Of a DNA stretch of 64,000 nt, positions 23,326-34,750 are shown piece by piece. The stretch covers positions 45,923,674 to 45,987,673 of the forward strand of contig NC_053142.1 of NCBI RefSeq assembly GCF_016808335.1, read 5' to 3'. The translations under genes and the position numbers were made by a program. Origin of the DNA: Panicum virgatum (Eukaryota > Streptophyta > Magnoliopsida > Poales > Poaceae). The notes under the pieces were generated by a model, which saw nothing but the letters and a program-made list of their open reading frames with translations, did no database searches and was not told the DNA's origin. How positions within the stretch are numbered: the stretch's first letter is position 1; every line of letters starts with the position of its first letter.

Positions 23326-25177
23326 GATAAATACAAGCCAACTTTATATAATTTGAGACATGTTTAACGAAAATAACCTAATTAAATATGCATGGCTTAA
23401 GGACATGAATCCATTATTAATGGGCATTAAATTATGACACTCCATTATACACAACTTTGGTTGGTATATAACCATGAAAAGTTGACATTAGGTACACTTA
23501 AGTCCAATACTTTAGTTCAGAACTAAATTTTCTATTGATTTGATCATAATATTGACATATGATTAATCATAAGAGGCCACTTATTTTTCTTAGGAATAGA
23601 TCAATTATTAACATTAAATTTAACAAACTCATTTATCATAAAAGGCATTATTCAAATAATACATCATTTCAGGCAGCAAACATTAATTACTTTATTTTGG
23701 GCTATTTATTATAAATAAAAGGGACATGATTTCTTATTATGGAGAATAAGCATAAATGGCTCAAAACTTAATTTTATTGCCCAAAATAATAATATTTAAT
23801 CTTAAATCATGAATCATATTAGTCTATGACCCTAATATTCTTATAGGAAAAAAGCTCATAGCTTCATTAAAATAATTTCATAAAATAATACATAAAAACA
23901 AAACTCAATTTTGTATAATATTATTACATTAATGTTGAGCATAAGCATAATAATCAATTCCATAAAGTAAGGAAATTTCATCACATAATAAAAGCATTTA
24001 TTATTCTTGTCATTATTTACTAAGGCATGATAAAAGATCTTTAAACTTTAAACATAAAATAACAATTATAATCATAATATTTAAAAGTGAAATAATATTT
24101 ATAATCTAAAAACAGAATTATCTTAGCACATCAATTCATTTGAGCCATCACTATGCAGCCCAATACTTATTTCATAATTTTTCAGGAAAAACATCAAAGA
24201 AATTCGGCACAAATCCTCTTTTCCAAGCTGGGCCGATTCCGGCCTAGCCCATTTAGCCGCACCGCCTTCCCACATGGGCTCTAGGCCCGAAAACCTGGGC
24301 TTGGGCCGGGGAAGTGGCGCTCCCACGCTGGCCTACTAGGCCCGTGGGGCGACCGGCTGCCGCGCACCGTCGGATGCGATCCGACGGCTCGCAACGCGCC
24401 CAGGCGGAACAAAAACGGCCGGCTGGCCGCCCCCCCTAAAATCCCAGCCCATTTCTCTCCCTTCCCTCTGTCTCTACTCTCGGCGGCGGCGACGGGCGAG
24501 CAGGGCGGCGGCGCGGTCGCGCGCGCGCCCCGGGCAGAGAGAGCCGGCGGCGCTGCCGAGCCCCACTCGCCGGATCTGCGTGCGGCCCTCGCGGGCGCGC
24601 GGCTCCGTCGAGCGGTGCTCGATAGTGCCCTAAAGCGGCCGCCCGCACGCGCGTGAGGAGGTCCACGACGGCGGCGAGCACATGGAGGACAAGCTTCGAG
24701 CCAGTGTGGCAGTGATGGCGAGGCCGCTCAGGGCCATGTCCCCGGGCGCGCGCTCGCAATTGGGCAGTTGCCACGGCGGCACTGAGGGCAACAACAACCA
24801 CCGCGGTCCTTAGGTATGCCCTTCTGCCCTTCACCACTTGATGCTCGGGTTAGGGTTCTTAGTTTTTTGGGATTTGGCCGGCTCAAGTAGGTTCTAGGGT
24901 TACCGATTTGGAGAATTTCATTAGATTTTTCTTGAATTTCATTTCCCCTTCTTCTTCAATGCTTAAACCGAAACCCTAGGGGGGCTTAGCTTTCTTCTCA
25001 TGCCTCGAGATGACATGATTTAAACTTAATTCAATTAACAGAGGCACAATCATGAACCATATGAGCTTAACAGGGGCATTTTAGCATGAACACGAAGAGC
25101 AACTTAAATACAAACACTTAATTATGCATGATTAGCATGCACAGAACACTAATTGGGTTCTAATTTGAAGCCAACCG

Positions 25178-25189
25178 GCTCTGATGCCA
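25178..25189 (-). other. Primer-binding site of the outer LTR element
   Basis: The minus strand reads TGGCATCAGAGC one base inside the right LTR. It differs by one base from TGGTATCAGAGC, the standard site for initiator tRNA-Met. Confidence 0.88.
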
Positions 25190-25190
25190 T

Positions 25191-25554
25191 TATTAGAACT
25201 TTTAGGATCTTTAACTCAAAAGAGAACCACATAATTCATACCTTGGTCATTAGGACCTCCCATCTTCTCCCTTTTCTTGTACTTGTTCTGGCCTCTGTAT
25301 GTATGGGTTGTGTATATGTGTCGGTGACTACCCCGGTGATGACGTCTGCCGATCGGATGCCCTAACGGGGTCTCACCCCTTTCTTTTATAGTCGTTGCTC
25401 ACCGGGGGGGACCGATATAGTTGGGTCGGTTCCCGCCCCCGATCAGGGCGGTTCGGGGTGTTTCCACCCTGTTCCATTATGTTTTTTAATTCTTAATTCT
25501 TTATTTTACTGTACATTTACTGTTTAAGCTTTACAGATCATGGCAATCCTAACA
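25191..25554 (-). repeat. LTR (5' LTR of the minus-strand element)
   Basis: 364 bp. Its outer plus-strand end is TA rather than TG at 25191-25192 (a point change), and it ends CCTAACA before the TSD. Confidence 0.92.
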
Positions 25555-25675
25555 ACTGAATCTCTTCCCTTTCTCTCATGAAAATAGCCTGCCCTTCGTA
25601 CCCAATGATCAGGCTAAACTACATTTTTATGAATTTTATATGAGCCAATGCCCGATGCGAATGTTTCTCACTCAC

Positions 25676-25683
25676 TATATAAG
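25676..25683 (+). promoter_or_regulatory. TATA-like box at the unit A/B boundary
   Basis: TATATAAG within a conserved CTCACTATATAAGCTG context. The equivalent occurs before unit C (27977-27984, TATATATG) and after unit C (about 30235). It fits the ancestral promoter of the dioxygenase unit, carried at the end of the preceding repeat. Confidence 0.45.
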
Positions 25684-25689
25684 CTGCTA

Positions 25690-27870
25690 GTTTAAGGCTT
25701 CACCTTGGACCAAGGCAGTTGCACATTCTCCCCCGAATCAAAATAAGAATCGATCATGATGGACGAAAGTATGTACTGCACTCCTTCCGCTTCCTCTGCC
25801 ACCTCCGGCCATGAATCTCCCCGACAGCTTCCCGTCGTCTCCACGTGAACAGCGGTTCCGGATCCAGGAATCCACCAATGTTTCCGCTCCTCCTCTAGCA
25901 CCACCGTCTTCGACTTACCCTGTTTTCCATCCAAGTAGCTTCCAGCACGGCGCGACTGACGCAAACGCCGCCGCCGCCGCCCCCCCGCCGCAGCATCGCG
26001 CGTCGCGAGTTACTCCGTGCGCACGCCGCGGCCGCCGCTGCCAGCGCGTTGCGACCGGTCACCTGCCAGAGGCTGCGGTGTCTGCAGGTGCCGCGGCCGT
26101 GCGAGGGTCAGCCGCCACTGGAGCGCACGCCGTCCATTTCCGCCGCCTTCTCTCGGCTCCGCGGCTGGTGGCCATGGACGCGGGCACAGTGGCAAGGGGT
26201 GGACGCGATTTGGTTTACCGTCCGGGGTGGACGGTATTTCATTCACCGTCCACCCCCAAGGTACCTAGGGCCGTCCGATCCAGATCCGTCGGTCACGATT
26301 AGAAGCAGGCCAGACCGCCGGACTATATGCAGAGGGGACGAACCGTCCGTACTACCGCGCCATGGCCGCGCACCGCCGCGCCGCCGCAGGCATCGCCGAA
26401 GGAAGGAGCAGCCTCAGCAGCTGGGATCGAAAGCACAAGCAACCGGCTGGCAGGGTGGTCGTGCCGCGCCATGGCATGGAAGGTTGGAAGAGCCCACGCG
26501 CTGATGGAGGGATGGACTTCACGCCTCCGCTGATGTCGCCGACGGAGAAGGCATCCGCCGTCGCTACAGGCCCTCGCCGGAGAAACAGAGCCTCCCATAT
26601 GGAGCTATGAATCAAGATTGCTAAGTGCCCTGAGCAAGTACACCGGCATGCCGCAGGTGCTGGGAGCCTGGGACATCGCCGACGTCGTGCTTGCCAGCGG
26701 TCAGCCTCGCCAGCCTGCTTGCTGGTCCTGCACGAGGGCGGCGGTGATGGGCATGATGAACGAAGGCGTCTCCATGACACACCCCAGGTTCAACTACCAT
26801 CCGCGCTGCCCCAAGACAGACCTCCTCGTCGTCGTCCTGAAGCCCAACTCCGACGACGCCTCGGTGACCACCGTCGTCCTCATCGACGACCCCGTCAGCG
26901 GGCTCCATCGTTCCCAACAGTGTTCGTCCCTGTGCAACCGTGTTCTGCTTGCTTGATACTTTACGGGCACGCAATTCTTGCATATAATGAGCAATGGATT
27001 TTTTTTTGGAAAGGAACAGGAGTCATGAGGGGCAAGCAAAAAGGGTCCAGAAAAGGAAGCAATGGATTCTTCAGGAGCCCTGTGCACCAGGTGTCACTGA
27101 GGCGATGTTCAACACGCAGGACCCGGAGAAGAGGCCGATGCGGCACGGGAAACGACGACCAAGGACTACCTAGCGGTGCTGTTCGAGAGGTTCGCCGGAG
27201 GGGCATAGCCATGGACACGGACAGGGTCAAGATCTCAACAGTTGAATGTGATTCTGGAACAAGGCGAGAGGATGGTTGATGAATGGTGATGATCGATTCA
27301 CTCTGCAGGGAAGCTTCTTCCATCAGTCTGTTTGTAAGCAAGCTTTGTGAATCAGTAGCTTCCTGAATCAGTGCTGTGCTTACCATGTCCTCTCGCTGTC
27401 CAGTCTTTGCATCATATAAAAGCCTGTTCGTTTTTTTTAAAAAAATCTGTTGGTTATTGCTTTTGTGTTCGAACTGTTTTTTTACTGGTTGAAATGTGTT
27501 TGCTGTAATCAGCACCATTTTTTTTTACCTTTTTTCTTTTTCCCTGTGAAAATGCGACAGCACCGATAACTAGAAAGATATCTATTGAACACAGTGGGTT
27601 TGTGCAAAAATAGAAAATCATTTTCAAACGACAGCCAAACGAAGAAATACTGGAGTCGAAACTGGCTGGAATTAAATTACAAATACGAAAAATTAAAGTA
27701 ACATCCAACTTCAGATGCCAAATCCAAATCTTGGGTTGGGGTGTGAAAATCTTACTTCTATGCATCATTGGAAGACAAGGTTTTGATGGATTGCTCACAC
27801 ACTGCACATGAGCAATTTCACGAGACTTTTGGTCAACTGAATTTTTTTTCCTCGAGTCACTATTGTATCT
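25690..27870 (+). pseudogene. 2OG-Fe(II) dioxygenase-derived repeat unit B
   Basis: This unit retains two separated coding remnants. At about 26740-26910 it reads GMMNEGVSMT.PRFNY.PRCPK followed by LKPNSDD, where the iron-binding His of the HxD motif is replaced by Asn. At about 27061-27240, after an internal deletion, it preserves FFRSPVH, MF...DPEK, and in another frame KDYLAVLFERFAGG plus MDTDRVKIS, the usual C-terminus of this family. The middle of the jelly-roll (LQVQ...GDAIE), present in unit C, is lost here. There is no N-terminal half. Frameshifts and the lost ligand make it non-functional. The tail from 27240 matches those of units A and C. Confidence 0.7.
26224..26256. repeat. Conserved hairpin, unit B copy
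   Basis: Stem ggggtggacggt (26224-26235) pairs with 26245-26256 around a 9-nt loop, followed by AAGGTACCTAG. Equivalent to the hairpin of unit A. Confidence 0.7.
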
Positions 27871-27999
27871 CTTCTCCTTCTCTCATGGAAATGGCCTGCG
27901 CTTCGTACCAAATGATCGGGTGAAACCACATTTTTCATAAATTTTACATGAGCCGATGTGTGTGTTTCTCAACCACTATATATGCTGTTAGTTTAACAG

Positions 28000-30290
28000 A
28001 ACTTTGGCCTTTGTACTTTTGTAGTTGAAGTCCCTTTTGTGTACGAAAATCTGACAGTTCAATAAAGAAGTGCTTGCTTGCTGCAGTGTGCGATCTTACA
28101 AACCACCAAGCGTGTGTGCTTTGCAAGGCTTCACCTTGGACCAAGGCACTCGCACTCCTTCGAATCAAAATGCGAGTCGTTCATGATGGACGGAAGTATG
28201 CACTGCACACCTTCCGCTTCCTCTGCCACCATGAATCTACCCGACAGCTTCCCGTCGTCTCCACGTGAACAACGGTCCCGGATCCAGGAATCCACTCTAG
28301 CACCACCGCCTTCGACTTACCCTGTTCTCCATCCAAGTAGCTTCCAGCACGGCGCGCCCGCCGCCGCCGCCGCAGCAGCATCGCGCGTCGCGCCGCATTC
28401 CAGCATGCGTCGCGCGCTGCTCTGAGCGCACGCCGCGGCCGCAGCTGCCAACGCACAGCCGGTCGCCGGCCAGAGAATGCGGTATCTGCAGGTGCTCGCG
28501 GCGCCACCGGCACGCCGTCCGCTTCCGCCGCCGTCTCCCGGCTCAGCAGCTCCGTGGCTGGTGGCGATGGACGCGGGCACTGTGGCAAAGGGTGGACGCG
28601 ATTTGGCTTACCGTCCGGGGTGAGACGGTATTTCATTTACCGTCCACCCCAAAGTAGCTAGGCCGTCCGATCCGCAACCGTCGGCAACGATTTGAAGCAG
28701 GCCAGACCGCCAGACCATATACAGAGGAGACGAACCGTCCGTACTGCCGCGCCATGGCCGCGCACCCCCGCGCCGCCGCAGACATCGCCGAAGGAGCAGC
28801 CGCGGCAGCTGGATCGAAAGCGGAAACGGGCTGGCAGGCCGGTCGTGCCGCGCCATGGCATGGAAGCCTGGAACCGCCGCGCGCTGATGTAGACGAGGGG
28901 GTGGACTCCACGCCGCCGCTAATCTCGCCGACGGATAAGAGGTCCATACGGAGAAGGCATCCGCCGTCGCTACAGGCCCTCCCCCCTAGCTGGAGGAACA
29001 GAGCCTCGCAGATGAGATCTATGAATCAGGATTGCTAGGTGTCCTGCGCGAGTACACCGCCAGGTGCTGGGAGCCTGGGACATCGCCGACGTCGTGCTTG
29101 CCAGCCTCGCCAGGCTGCTTGCTGGTCCTGCACGAGGGCTCCTTCGTCGGCATGATGAACGAGGGCGTCTCCATGACACACGCCAGGTTCGACTACTATC
29201 CGCGCTGCCCGAAGCCGGACGTCGTCGTCGTCCTGAAGCCCAACTCCAACGCCGCGGTGACCACCGTCGTCCTCATCGAAGACACCATCAGCAGGCTCCA
29301 GGTGCAGAAGCCGAACGGCTGCGCCGGCGTCTGGTACGACGTGTACGACGTGTCCATCGTTCCCAACACATTGTTCAACTTTGGGGATGCGATAGAGCAA
29401 ACTGCAGCTACAGGTTCTGCTCGCTTCATATACCATAGGGGCACTCAATTCTTGGCTTCTTGCAGATAATGGGCAATGTATTTTTTAAAAAAGGAACAGG
29501 AGAGGCAAGCAAAAAGCCTGAGAAGATCTCAACAGTTGAATGTGATTCTGGAACAAGGAGCGAGGATGGTTGATGAATGATGGTGATTCACCCTGCAGGG
29601 AAGCTTCTTCCATCAGTCTGTTTGTCAGCAAGCTTTGTGAATCAGTGCTCTGCCTACCATGTCTTCTCGTTGTCCAGCCTTTGTATCATAAAAGCCTGTT
29701 ACAACAAAAAACAAGCCTGTTGGTCATTGCTTTTGTGCTCGAACTGTTTTTTTACAGGTTAAAATGTGTTTGCTGTAATCAGCACCATTTTTTTACCCTT
29801 TTTTCTTTTTCCCTGTGAAAATGCGACAGCACTGATAACTAGAAAGAATTCTATTGAACACAATTGGTTGCTGCAGAAATAGAAAATCATTTTCAATGGA
29901 CAGCCAATCGAAGAAATAGTGGAGTCGAAACTGGCTGGAATTAAATTACAAATACGAAAATTAAAATTAACATCCAAATTCAGATGCCAAATCCAAATCT
30001 TAGGTTGGGGGGTGTGAAAATCTTACTTCAGTGCATCATTGGATGTTAAGGTTTTGATGCATTGCTCACACACTGCACATGAACGAGACTTTTGGTCAAC
30101 TGATTTTTTTCCTCGACTCACTGAGTCTCTTACCCTTCTCACACGAAAATGGCCTGCCCTTCATACCTAATGATCAGGCTAAACCACATTTTTCATGCAT
30201 TTTACATGAGCCGATGTGAATGTTTCTCACTCACTATATAAGCTGTTAGTTTAACAGAATTTTGGCCTGTGTTCTTTTGTAGCTCCGGTC
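28000..30290 (+). pseudogene. 2OG-Fe(II) dioxygenase-derived repeat unit C
   Basis: This is the best preserved unit. At 29050-29395 a continuous plus-strand frame covers GSFVGMMNEGVSMTHARFDYYPRCPKPD, the iron/2OG core, LQVQKPNG, VWYDV, SIVPNTLFNFGDAIE. That is the central 2OG-Fe(II) oxygenase domain of flavonol synthase/norcoclaurine synthase-like enzymes. Where the family has HxD, this copy has N-S-N, so both the first His and the Asp ligand are gone. The next exon should begin IMSNGFF. The acceptor-like TTGCAG/ATAATGGGCAATG at about 29466 is there, but it runs into A/T-rich deleted sequence and the rest of the C-terminus is missing. Upstream 28180-28950 is GC-rich with no clear N-terminal domain. 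It is a pseudogene. Confidence 0.75.
28617..28650. repeat. Conserved hairpin, unit C copy (imperfect)
   Basis: ggggtgagacggta pairs with taccgtccacccc with one bulged base, followed by AAAGTAGCTAG. Confidence 0.6.
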
Positions 30291-31009
30291 CCTTTTGTGT
30301 ACGTTTTAATTACCTTGCCACTTTCAATCACCACATGTGAGAATATGAAACTTTGCACCCAGTCAACCATCTTGACCCACAATTTCACAAACAAAATTAT
30401 TCACGCAATTAGACAGTTGAGATATTAGAAGAAACTGATGATAGATACTGCCAATTGCGACAACCAAGAACAAAGGATAGTGACTTTTGGTGCCAGGTAA
30501 TGCTAGGATCAGCAAGCTAATGCTATTGGCTTCCATCAGGTGTTTCGGGTTCGGCCCTCTGATTCGGCCCTGTTGGAAAAAATCATAACTTGAATTAGTT
30601 TTGAGTCTTGCATGTAGCATAGATATGTTCTAATCACGTCATGTGTTAGACGTGTTTGAATTAGCTTGTGGCCGGACGCGTGTTGAGTGCACGTCTGTGG
30701 CTCGTATGCACATAGAATTATTAGCCAGTTAGTTTGGCTAAACTGTATGTGCATGCAAGTGTTAGTGGAGTTAGACTTCATGTTGTTAGTTGCATGAGGA
30801 TAGGATCGCGCGTCTCATGGAGATCGCACGGAGTCCAGGACGTTGCCGGGGCGTTCGTCGCCATGTCTGTGTTCGTGTGTCCACTTGCAGAGCTAGCTTC
30901 TCAGTGTGCTGCTCTCTCGCGTTTGTGCCTCTGCATGAGTTCTTGCCGGAGTCCATGTGCTTGTGCGAGCTGCTGATCCTGGGCAGCTCCAACAGGCCCA
31001 ATGCTTGCA
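30291..31009. other. Unassigned sequence between units C and D
   Basis: No gene is recognised. From about 30570 (TGTTGGAAAAAATC) to about 30800 the sequence has the look of a degraded LTR, but no second copy or TSD was found. Short open frames on both strands (for example 30734-30976) have no family resemblance. Confidence 0.4.
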
Positions 31010-31119
31010 ATCTGATGCAGAACCTGAACGGAACCGACCTCTGAATTCCTAGTAGTTCCCAAACACGTTGATTCACAAGCGCACAGTGCGAACAATCTCC
31101 CTGTTTTAATAAAGGAGGA

Positions 31120-31945
31120 TCTTACTATTACTAATTAGAGGCTCCTTTTGAAGCCTCTAGGTGAAGCCACATAGGATCCTAGGTGGACAGTCTAAAAAAT
31201 AGAGAAATCCTATAAATTGTCACAAAAATCAGAAACATCCGGCCATCATTTCGGCAGCTCTAATCATAATAGCTATTGGATCTGTTATTTTTTAAATAAA
31301 TTACCCACCTTTGCCATTATGAAAATAGATTAAAGTAACCCCCTAAACATGTATCTAAATTACCCACCTCTGCCATTATAAAAAATAATCTAAAGTAACC
31401 TCCCAATCTTCATGTGAATTACCCACTTATACCATTATAAAATAATATCAAATAACCTTATAAATTATATATATATAATCGAATGATAACATGATAAAAA
31501 GTTAAAATAAATCCAAAATCTGAATCAAAATTATGTTATTATAATAAAATCTTAAAGCACATCAATATAAAATTCTAAATTACTATTCCTATCATTATTA
31601 ATATATTATTTATGTTATTATTTATATAAACATACTAACCATACTGTATTTGTCACCATATATTCATGTATAAAAGAAGAGATAAGAATACTAATTTTCA
31701 TGTTATTCACATAGCTCAAACAAAGTGTTCAATTAAACACATATCAAACATATATGGAGGTGTGATGCGAAGTGAGAAAAAATTATAAGTAACTAAACCT
31801 ATCACATTTATTACAATTATACAATAATAAATATGTATCTTTGCAGTACTAGATTAGAATATTTAATTGGTTGAAGATAGAGTGTGATAGATAATTATTA
31901 GATATCTTTAACTAGCCCGTGCAGGAGCACGGGTTGATAGACTAG
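31120..31945 (+). mobile_element. Non-autonomous Helitron (826 bp)
   Basis: Starts TCTTACTATTACTAATTAG and ends with the hairpin CCCGTGC-AGGA-GCACGGG followed by TTGATAGACTAG, the canonical 3' terminus. It sits between A (31119) and T (31946). Removing it restores ...GGA/TTTTACAAACC, which matches the uninterrupted GATCTTACAAACC in units A and C, so both ends are supported by an empty site. It is AT-rich inside and encodes no Rep/helicase. Confidence 0.9.
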
Positions 31946-32260
31946 TTTTACAAACCACGAGTGTGTGTCCTCTGCAAGGCTTGAGTTTGGACCAAGGCAC
32001 TTGCACATTTTCCATCAAATCCAAACGAGAATCAATCGTCGACGATGAAAGTATGCACGGCGACCTTGTGATCCCATAGAACAGAAGACCCTGTGACCTG
32101 TGATCCATACATACAACTATCTATCTCGCCGTCGAGGTAGTCGAAGCACAGCCGCGCGGAGAGCCATCCGTGGTCGCTCCGCCACCTACAAGCACGCCTT
32201 CCGCTTGCCCCTACGCCTCCATCTCCAACCATGAACCTCCACCTACCTTCCCGGCGTCGC

Positions 32261-32323
32261 CGCGCACGGCCACGGCGTCGCCGCGCACGGCCACGGCGTC
32301 GCCGCGCACGGCCACGGCGTCGC
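32261..32323. repeat. Three 21-bp tandem repeats
   Basis: Three copies of a CGCGCACGGCCACGGCGTCGC unit in the GC-rich part of unit D. The other units lack the expansion. Confidence 0.85.
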
Positions 32324-32676
32324 CGCCGCTGCGCACTCCCAGTCCCCGCCAACTCCTTGCTGGTCTAGTGTCACCGGACCGGCTCACCGCGTTGCGTCCC
32401 GGCGTGCGTCGCGCGCTACTCCGAGCGCGCGCAACGCGGCAACGGTCTCTCTGGAACCCACCGGTGTGCGGCGTGCCGCGAGCGCCGCTGCGCCACCTGC
32501 CAGCGCCGTGCGGCCGGCCACCGGCCAGAGGATACACGGTGTCTGGAGCCCTAGAGGTGCCGTGGCCGTGCAAAGGTCTGCCGTGGTCCCTGCACCACCC
32601 ACAAGCACACCGTCCGCTTCAGCCGCCGTCTTCCAGCTCGGCGGCCGGTGGCCATGGCCGCGGTATCTGGGATCAC

Positions 32677-32706
32677 GGGTGGGCGGTATTTCATTTACCG
32701 TCCACT
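32677..32706. repeat. Conserved hairpin, unit D copy (weak)
   Basis: GGTGGGCGGTA and TACCGTCCACT around the TTTCATT loop, with mismatches, followed by CCTAGGTACCTGA. This is the most diverged of the four hairpins. Confidence 0.5.
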
Positions 32707-33080
32707 CCTAGGTACCTGAAAGCCGTCCAATCTGTATCTTACGGTCAAGATTGAAAGCAGTGGAAACCGGTCGTGCCGCGCCACGGCCCGGAGCCGCCTC
32801 AGGCTGATGTCGCCGAGGGATGGCGGCCTCCTCGCCGCTGCTGACGACGCCGACGGACAAGCCATCAGCCGCCGTCGCAGGACTTCGCCGGAGGTACGGG
32901 ATCTTGGGCTACCGCCGCTACCCATCATCCTCGCGCTTGACTGCGGCCTGCCTGCCGCGTGAACACACCCTGCGCCGCTCGCCTGCTCCACCGCCGCGTT
33001 CCGGCTGTGCGACGTACGCCCGTCAATCCGGCATCCTCCATCATCTGCCCACTCCACAAATCATGACTTTCTTCGACTTC

Positions 33081-33733
33081 TCCGTTCATCCACCGCATGC
33101 TGTGGTTGCTGGTTTGCGGCGGCGGCATCCCAGCTCTGGTGCCGTCGGCGGCGCGGCGCCCGGCCGCCCGCGGGGTGGCAGGGCTCTTGCGGTCTCGCCT
33201 GCAGTGGAAGCTCTCTCTCCTCATCCTCGCTGCCCTCGCCGCCTCCCAGCTCCCCGAAGGCTACATGCATGGTCGGCGAACGGGCGTACGCCATGACCGG
33301 GGGTCAGGCTGTGGCAAGCTGATGTCTGTGGGCTGAACTAACTCTGAACCTGCGTTCTGTGCCACGACGTGCCGACGTCCAGACAGTTTCATTCGTGCCC
33401 AAGGGAGCTGAATGCTCTTCTCCCTCGAGCGCGGCGTGTTGGACAATGCTCGATCTCAGTCATGGCGAGTTGGCGACCATCTGGAGCTGGAGGCGAGTAG
33501 GCGATGCGCTCATACTGCCTCAGCCTCACACCCCCTAGGACAAGTACAGTTCGTGTGCAGGCGCAGCTTCAGTTGTTTCACGGCGATGACTTCAGTCACC
33601 TCAATTTATTCACTGGAGTTGAAAGTGAGCAGACTGCTGTGTTTTAATTAGTTGCAGCTTCAGGAGGAACTGTGCGCTTGTATAATTCTGTTTTGGTATG
33701 CTCTTGAAAACAAATGGTTCAATTTCTTAATCG
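33081..33733. other. Unassigned, mildly GC-rich sequence
   Basis: Open frames are present on both strands but are compositional. No domain, splice model or TE end is recognised. The right edge is the TSD of the adjacent LINE-type insertion (33724-33733). Confidence 0.4.
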
Positions 33734-34750
33734 GGGGAGAAACCCTTTCGGCCCCGTGTCGCCCCCGCGTCAAGCGACTCGGGCGAACATCCCGCTCCCT
33801 CGCCGCCCCCCTTCCCCCAACCCCCTTCATCGCGCCGCTGCTGGAAGCCTGTGCGGCCGGCGAGGACGGCGGCGGCGGGGCAGCCTTCCCTCCCCTTCGC
33901 CTAGCGGGCGCGGCCGCTGCAGGTGCTGAAGGAGGCCGCCATCGAGCGAGCGGTGGCGGATTTGACGCGTGGGTGGCCGCCGGCGAAGGCGCGGCAGGCA
34001 ATGGCTCCGGCAAGCCAGCGTGGCCGGCGGGAGCGCGAAGAGACCGGCCGGGGCTGGGGGGGGGGGGCTGTGCTTGCGCGGGGCGGCCACTGGGAGGTGC
34101 TGCACAGCTCGGGCGTGGGTGTGTGGCGGCCTATCTTCATGAAGGTGGTGTTGTGGTGTCTTCCCATTCCGGCCAGCTGCAAGGGTGCATCGGCAACGCG
34201 TGGCAGCGTGGCTGATGGCAGTTTGCTTCAATAATTGCCGGCGATGTCATGGTGGCTTGGCTGGCAGTAATGAAGCAGGGGCAGCAGTGGCGCCATGGTG
34301 GCGTGGCTCCTGGCTGCTTCTCGTGCTGTTGGTTGTTGAGCTTGGCTGGAGGCGTTGGCCGCGATAGGAGAGCTCGTGTCGATGACCCAATCCAATCCAA
34401 CCGAGAGGGGTTTGTCTGTTGAGGCTCGTGTCGATGTCCAAATCCGACCGGGCGGAGATGTGTTGAGGTTCGTGTTGATGTCCTAATCCAACCGGGCAGA
34501 GTTGAGGTCTGGGTCGATGTCCCAATCCGACCTGGGCAGTGGTGTGGTCGTGTTGATGTACCAATCCAACTGACCAGGGTGCGGCACCGTCGATGTCCCA
34601 ATCGGATCCGCTTTAGTTGTAGGTGTAGTTGTAGGGGTTTGTAGTTGTGGTGTATGATTTTTGTATCCGGTTTACCTATAAACTGGATCAATTATCTTCT
34701 TCTTATTAATATATGCCAAACCGCAAGGTTTAGGATCTTTCAAAAAAAAA
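33734..34750 (+). mobile_element. LINE-derived non-autonomous retroelement (1.0 kb)
   Basis: The insertion ends in an A tract (34742-34750) preceded by a 3' UTR-like CTTATTAATATATGCC. It is flanked by a perfect 10-bp duplication TTCTTAATCG (33724-33733 and 34751-34760), the signature of target-primed reverse transcription. The 5' portion is GC-rich (33745-34080) and no RT or endonuclease is encoded, so it is a short derivative mobilised in trans. The 3' half has a minisatellite. Confidence 0.8.
34372..34610. repeat. Minisatellite in the LINE derivative
   Basis: About six degenerate units of roughly 36-52 bp, each with the word TCGATGTCCCAATCCGACC or a close variant, the last ending just before the 3' UTR. 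Confidence 0.8.

Larger units (their letters stand above)
22077..25190. other. Internal region of the outer LTR element (5' part)
   Basis: AT-rich and non-coding to about 24120, then a GC-rich leader (about 24200-24840) that on the minus strand contains ATCCGACGGT and CGGCCCAAGCCCAGGTT. It ends in the primer-binding site. The same ordered GC-rich words occur in the leader of the Copia element at 38582, so the two elements are related. Short minus-strand frames (for example 24123-24326) have no recognisable homology. Confidence 0.65.
2495..25554 (-). mobile_element. Copia-type non-autonomous LTR retrotransposon with nested insertions
   Basis: The left LTR (2495-2873) and right LTR (25191-25554) are nearly identical. 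The whole is flanked by the 5-bp TSD ACTGA (2490-2494 and 25555-25559). The primer-binding site lies next to the right LTR on the minus strand and the polypurine tract next to the left LTR, so the element runs right to left. Without the nested Gypsy insertion its internal region is about 4.9 kb (2874-4706 and about 22077-25190). It is AT-rich and shows no gag or pol homology that I can see, so it looks like a large retrotransposon derivative moved in trans. The tRNA-Met primer site, short LTRs and GGGGGAGAATGTTAG-like polypurine junction suggest Copia, which is inference. Confidence 0.9.
31010..33080 (+). pseudogene. Repeat unit D, interrupted by a Helitron
   Basis: The left part (31010-31119, resuming at 31946) aligns with the beginnings of units A and C through TACAAACCAC.AGTGTGTG and TTGGACCAAGGCACTTGCACATT. 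The GC-rich middle and the hairpin (32677-32706) are recognisable. No dioxygenase coding remnant was found, and from about 33080 the sequence no longer follows the other units. It is the most diverged member. Confidence 0.55.

Noticed and set aside
2495..25554. Integrated pararetrovirus
   Set aside because: No movement protein, coat or viral RT. LTRs with TSD, tRNA-Met site and polypurine tract identify retrotransposons.
25811..26504. Open frames in the GC-rich upstream part of units A-D as a real dioxygenase N-terminus
   Set aside because: None shows the N-terminal dioxygenase motifs, the frames differ between units, and stops fall at different places.
30570..30800. Copia LTR beginning TGTTGGAAAAAATC
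   Set aside because: No partner LTR, matching end or duplication could be found, so it is left unassigned.
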